Assembly (NCBI RefSeq): GCF_009184865.1
Contig: NZ_CP045096.1
Location: 744,001 to 808,000, forward strand
Length of the DNA: 64,000 nucleotides
DNA from: Streptomyces phaeolivaceus
GTDB lineage: Bacteria > Actinomycetota > Actinomycetes > Streptomycetales > Streptomycetaceae
Direction: 5' to 3'
Notes under the pieces: generated by a model
Told to the model about the DNA's origin: nothing
Database searches by the model: none
What the model saw: only the letters and a program-made list of their open reading frames with translations
In this document: piece after piece, positions 60,623 through 64,000 of the stretch
How positions within the stretch are numbered: position 1 is the first letter of the stretch
Layout of the letters: each line of letters starts with the position of its first letter
Translations under genes and position numbers: made by a program

Positions 60623-63600
60623 TGGCGAGGCGCGAGACCCGGCCGGCCTTCGGGACGGTGATGGTGGCCTCCATCTTCATGGCCTCGATGGTGGCGACCG
60701 TGGCACCCGCCGCGACCTCGTCGCCCTCGGCGACCGCGAGGGTGACCACGCCGGCGAACGGGGCGGCGACATGGCCGGGGTTGGAGCGGTCGGCCTTCTC
60801 GGTGACGGGGATGTCGGAGGAGGCGGCCTTGTCACGGATCTGGATGGGGCGGAGCTGCCCGTTGAGGGTGGACATGACCGTGCGCATGCCGCGTTCGTCG
60901 GCCTCGCCGACCGCCTCCAGACCGATGAGGAGCCGCACCCCGGGCTCCAGGTCGACGGCGTACTCCTTGCCGGGGCCGAGGCCGTAGAAGAAGTCCTTGC
61001 TGTCGAGGACGCTGGTGTCGCCGTAGGTCTGGCGGTGGGTCTCGAACTCGCGGGTCGGGCCGGGGAACAGGAGCCGGTTGAGGGTGGCGCGGCGGTCCTT
61101 CTCCAGTCCGGAGCGGTCCTCGGTGTTCAGGTCCCGCACGGGCTTGGCGTCGGCGCGGCCCTGGAGGGCCTTGCTGCGGAACGGCTCGGGCCAGCCGCCG
61201 GGCGGGGTGCCCAACTCGCCGCGCAGGAAGCCGATCACGGAGTCGGGGATGTCGAACCGGTCGGGCGTGGCCTCGAAGTCGGCGGGGGTGACTCCGGCGC
61301 CGACGAGGTGCAGGGCGAGGTCGCCGACCACCTTGGAGGACGGGGTGACCTTCACCAGGTGGCCGAGGATGCGGTCGGCGGCGGTGTACATCGCCTCGAT
61401 GTCCTCGAAGCGGTCGCCGAGGCCGAGCGCGACGGCCTGGGTGCGCAGGTTGGAGAGCTGGCCGCCGGGGATCTCGTGGTCGTAGACGCGGCCGGTCGGG
61501 GAGGCGAGGCCCGCCTCGAAGGGGGCGTAGATGCGGCGGACGCTCTCCCAGTAGGGCTCCAGGTCGCCGACGGCCCGCAGGTCCAGTCCCGTGGGCCGGT
61601 CGGAGTAGTCCGTCGCGGCCACGATCGCCGACAGGGACGGCTGCGAGGTGGTGCCCGCCATGGAGGCCACGGCCCCGTCGACGGCGTCGGCGCCGGCCTG
61701 GATCGCGGCGAGATAGGTGGCGAGCTGGCCGCCCGCCGTGTCGTGGGTGTGGATGTGCACCGGCAGGTCGAACTCGCGGCGCAGCGCGGTGACGAGCTTG
61801 GTGGCGGCGGGGGCGCGCAGCAGGCCCGCCATGTCCTTGACGGCCAGGACGTGGGCGCCCGCCTCGACGATCTGTTCGGCCAGCCGGAGGTAGTAGTCGA
61901 GGGTGTAGAGCTGCTCGCCCGGGTCGGACAGGTCGGAGGTGTAGCAGAGGGCGACCTCGGCGACGGCCGTTCCGGTGGCGCGTACGGCGTCGATGGCGGG
62001 CCGCATCTGGCCCACGTCGTTGAGCGCGTCGAAGATCCGGAAGATGTCGATGCCGGTCTCGGTGGCCTCCTGCACGAAGGCGTCGGTCACCTCGGTCGGG
62101 TACGGCGTGTAGCCGACCGTGTTGCGGCCGCGCAGCAGCATCTGGAGGCAGATGTTCGGGGCGGCGGCCCGGAAGGCGGCCAGCCGCTCCCAGGGGTCCT
62201 CGGCGAGGAAGCGCAGGGCGACGTCGTAGGTGGCGCCGCCCCAGCACTCCAGGGAGAGCAGCTGCGGCAGCGTCCGGGCGACCACGGGGGCGACGGCGAG
62301 CATGTCCTTCGTACGGACCCGGGTGGCCAGCAGCGACTGGTGGGCGTCGCGGAACGTGGTGTCCGTGACGCCGATGGTCGGGGACTCGCGCAGCCAGCGG
62401 GCGAAGCCCTCCGGGCCCAGTTCGACGAGCTTCTGCTTGGAGCCGGCCGGGGGTTCGGCGACGGTGGGCCGCGGCAGCTTGGTGGACGGGTCGATCAGGG
62501 CGGGGCGCTCACCGTGCGGCTTGTTGACCGTGACGTCGGCCAGGTAGGTGAGCAGCTTGGTGCCCCGGTCGGCGGAGTGCCGGGAGGTCAGCAGATGCGG
62601 GCGCTGCTCGATGAAGGAGGTGGTGACGTTGCCGGACTGGAAGTCGGGGTCGTCGAGGACCGCCTGGAGGAACGGGATGTTCGTGGAGACGCCCCGGATG
62701 CGGAACTCGGCGACCGCGCGCCGGGCCCGGTTGACGGCGGTGGTGAAGTCCCGTCCCCGGCAGGTCAGTTTGACCAGCATGGAGTCGAAGTGGGCGCTGA
62801 TCTCCGTACCGGCGTGGGTGGTGCCGCCGTCGAGGCGGATACCGGAGCCGCCGGGCGAGCGGTAGGCGCTGATCCGGCCGGTGTCGGGGCGGAAGCCGTT
62901 GGCCGGGTCCTCGGTGGTGATACGGCACTGCAGGGCGGCGCCGCGCAGGGTGACGGTGTCCTGGGAGAGGCCGAGGTCGGCGAGGGTGGCCCCGGCGGCG
63001 ATCCGCAGCTGGGACTGGACGAGGTCGACGTCGGTGACCTCCTCGGTGACCGTGTGCTCGACCTGGATCCGGGGGTTCATCTCGATGAAGACATGGTTGC
63101 CGTCGCGGTCGAGGAGGAACTCGACGGTGCCCGCGTTGCGGTAGCCGATCTCGCGGGCGAAGCGGACGGCGTCGGCGCAGATCCGGTCGCGCAGGACCGG
63201 GTCGAGGTTCGGGGCCGGGGCCAGCTCGATGACCTTCTGGTGGCGGCGCTGCACCGAACAGTCGCGTTCGAAGAGGTGGATGACATCGCCGTGGCCGTCG
63301 GCGAGGATCTGCACCTCGATGTGGCGGGGCTCGACGACGGCCTTCTCCAGGAAGACGGTCGGGTCGCCGAACGCGGAGGCGGCCTCGCGGGACGCGGCCT
63401 CGATGGACTCGCGCAGCGTGGCCGGGTCCTCGACGCGGCGCATCCCGCGCCCGCCGCCGCCCGCGACGGCCTTCACGAAGACGGGGAAGCCGATCTCGTC
63501 GGCGGCGCGGACCAGTTCGTCCACGTCCGTGGAGGGCTCGGAGGAGCCGAGGACGGGGACGCCCGCGGCGCGGGCGGCGGCGACCGCGCGCGCCTTGTTG

Positions 63601-63944
63601 CCGGTCAGCTCCAGGATGTGGGCGCTGGGGCCGACGAAGGTGATGCCGGCCTCCTCGCACGCGCGCGCCAGCTCGGGGTTCTCGGAGAGGAAGCCGTAGC
63701 CCGGGTAGACGGCGTCGGCGCCCGCCAGCCGGGCGGCGCGGATGATCTCCTCGACCGAGAGATACGCCCGCACGGGGTGTCCCGGTTCGCCGATCTCGTA
63801 GGCCTCGTCGGCCTTGAGCCGGTGCAGCGAGTTGCGGTCCTCGTGGGGGAAGACGGCGACCGTCCGCGCACCCACTTCGTAGCCTGCGCGGAACGCGCGG
63901 ATCGCGATCTCGCCACGGTTGGCGACCAGTACCTTGCGGAGCAT
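60570..63944 (-). CDS. pyc: Pyruvate carboxylase
   Basis: A 1,124-residue single-chain biotin enzyme forming oxaloacetate from pyruvate and bicarbonate, feeding the TCA cycle. Biotin-carboxylase domain (1-450): MLRKVLVANRGEIAIRAF, GGGGRGMR ATP-grasp loop, FIEMNPRIQVEHTVTEEVT. Carboxyltransferase domain (about 530-800): TDTTFRDAHQSLLATRVRTKDM, LECWGGATYDVALRFL and HIHTHDTAGG metal-binding motifs. C-terminal biotinyl domain: biotin lysine K1090 in EAMKMEA. Full length. The ATG at 63944 follows GAAGGGATC. Convergent with the C45-type gene, overlapping its end by 53 nt. Confidence 0.97.
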   Translation of the reverse strand: MLRKVLVANRGEIAIRAFRAGYEVGARTVAVFPHEDRNSLHRLKADEAYEIGEPGHPVRAYLSVEEIIRAARLAGADAVYPGYGFLSENPELARACEEAGITFVGPSAHILELTGNKARAVAAARAAGVPVLGSSEPSTDVDELVRAADEIGFPVFVKAVAGGGGRGMRRVEDPATLRESIEAASREAASAFGDPTVFLEKAVVEPRHIEVQILADGHGDVIHLFERDCSVQRRHQKVIELAPAPNLDPVLRDRICADAVRFAREIGYRNAGTVEFLLDRDGNHVFIEMNPRIQVEHTVTEEVTDVDLVQSQLRIAAGATLADLGLSQDTVTLRGAALQCRITTEDPANGFRPDTGRISAYRSPGGSGIRLDGGTTHAGTEISAHFDSMLVKLTCRGRDFTTAVNRARRAVAEFRIRGVSTNIPFLQAVLDDPDFQSGNVTTSFIEQRPHLLTSRHSADRGTKLLTYLADVTVNKPHGERPALIDPSTKLPRPTVAEPPAGSKQKLVELGPEGFARWLRESPTIGVTDTTFRDAHQSLLATRVRTKDMLAVAPVVARTLPQLLSLECWGGATYDVALRFLAEDPWERLAAFRAAAPNICLQMLLRGRNTVGYTPYPTEVTDAFVQEATETGIDIFRIFDALNDVGQMRPAIDAVRATGTAVAEVALCYTSDLSDPGEQLYTLDYYLRLAEQIVEAGAHVLAVKDMAGLLRAPAATKLVTALRREFDLPVHIHTHDTAGGQLATYLAAIQAGADAVDGAVASMAGTTSQPSLSAIVAATDYSDRPTGLDLRAVGDLEPYWESVRRIYAPFEAGLASPTGRVYDHEIPGGQLSNLRTQAVALGLGDRFEDIEAMYTAADRILGHLVKVTPSSKVVGDLALHLVGAGVTPADFEATPDRFDIPDSVIGFLRGELGTPPGGWPEPFRSKALQGRADAKPVRDLNTEDRSGLEKDRRATLNRLLFPGPTREFETHRQTYGDTSVLDSKDFFYGLGPGKEYAVDLEPGVRLLIGLEAVGEADERGMRTVMSTLNGQLRPIQIRDKAASSDIPVTEKADRSNPGHVAAPFAGVVTLAVAEGDEVAAGATVATIEAMKMEATITVPKAGRVSRLAINKIQQVEGGDLLVEIV

Positions 63945-64000
63945 CTCTGATCCCTTCGAGCTGCCATGAGGACACCATGGTCCCGGCCATGATGCCGTCG

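Noticed and set aside
60525..63950. Open frame of about 1,140 codons opposite pyruvate carboxylase
   Set aside because: Composition (Gly, Asp, Val, Arg only) is typical of an antisense shadow; the minus-strand product is an unmistakable pyruvate carboxylase.
1..64000. tRNA, rRNA or intact transposase genes
   Set aside because: No cloverleaf with CCA-type acceptor, rRNA core or DDE transposase motif was seen in either strand. A small or divergent RNA could still be missed by eye.

Overview
The window is a high-GC, densely coded actinobacterial chromosome segment, almost certainly Streptomyces. Support comes from the extreme third-position GC, frequent GTG starts, twin-arginine and lipobox exports, LAxTG sortase-E signals, DmdR/IdeR-type iron boxes, a DasR-like dre site and an EshA-type encapsulin next to a terpene cyclase. 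No rRNA, tRNA, CRISPR array, prophage or intact insertion sequence was seen.

Layout. 1-11.3 kb: two secreted pectate lyases (PL1, PL3), a small membrane protein, a BNR-repeat protein, uracil-DNA glycosylase coupled to a BadF-type sugar kinase, a CbiX-like protein, a lactonase with a dre-like operator, a FUSC membrane protein divergent from an Lrp/AsnC regulator across a clear palindrome, and a frameshifted HAD phosphatase. 11.3-18.1 kb: an iron-responsive surface locus with several copies of a neocarzinostatin-like beta-sandwich domain (two sortase-anchored proteins, one secreted protein, one internally deleted relic), an HtaA-domain protein and a hemin-type binding lipoprotein. Two 19-bp iron boxes lie there, but no permease or ATPase. 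18.3-23.6 kb: paaABCDE (phenylacetyl-CoA epoxidase) divergent from paaK, with two similar operator-like sites between them. 23.6-25.8 kb: a decayed amidohydrolase/APC permease/TetR cluster. 25.8-28.7 kb: a TerD-related protein and small genes.

28.9-34.5 kb: a D-glucarate operon (ABC binding protein, two permeases, KDG dehydratase, glucarate dehydratase) with a recognisable promoter and operator. 34.9-37.4 kb: a family 2B encapsulin shell and its terpene-cyclase cargo. 37.5-42.9 kb: peptidoglycan-binding protein, PLC-like secreted protein, truncated XdhC, DHA2 exporter. 42.9-47.1 kb: an unknown protein + MoxR ATPase + metallopeptidase/VWA module, with a 17-bp tandem repeat inside it.

47.1-58.8 kb: the most interesting unit. 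It is a ten-gene, translationally coupled operon: ATP-grasp ligase, DUF364 heavy-metal-chelation protein, SbnA-like PLP enzyme, dipeptide epimerase, MFS exporter, methyltransferase, and an Opp/Nik-type ABC importer. A Zur-like box sits inside its promoter. I read it as a candidate NRPS-independent metallophore (zincophore) make-export-reimport system, analogous in logic to staphylopine or EDDS loci but with different enzymes. 58.8-64 kb: a lipoprotein, a C45-type Ntn hydrolase and pyruvate carboxylase (convergent, with overlapping 3' ends).

All family assignments come from reading motifs in the translated sequence; no database search was run.
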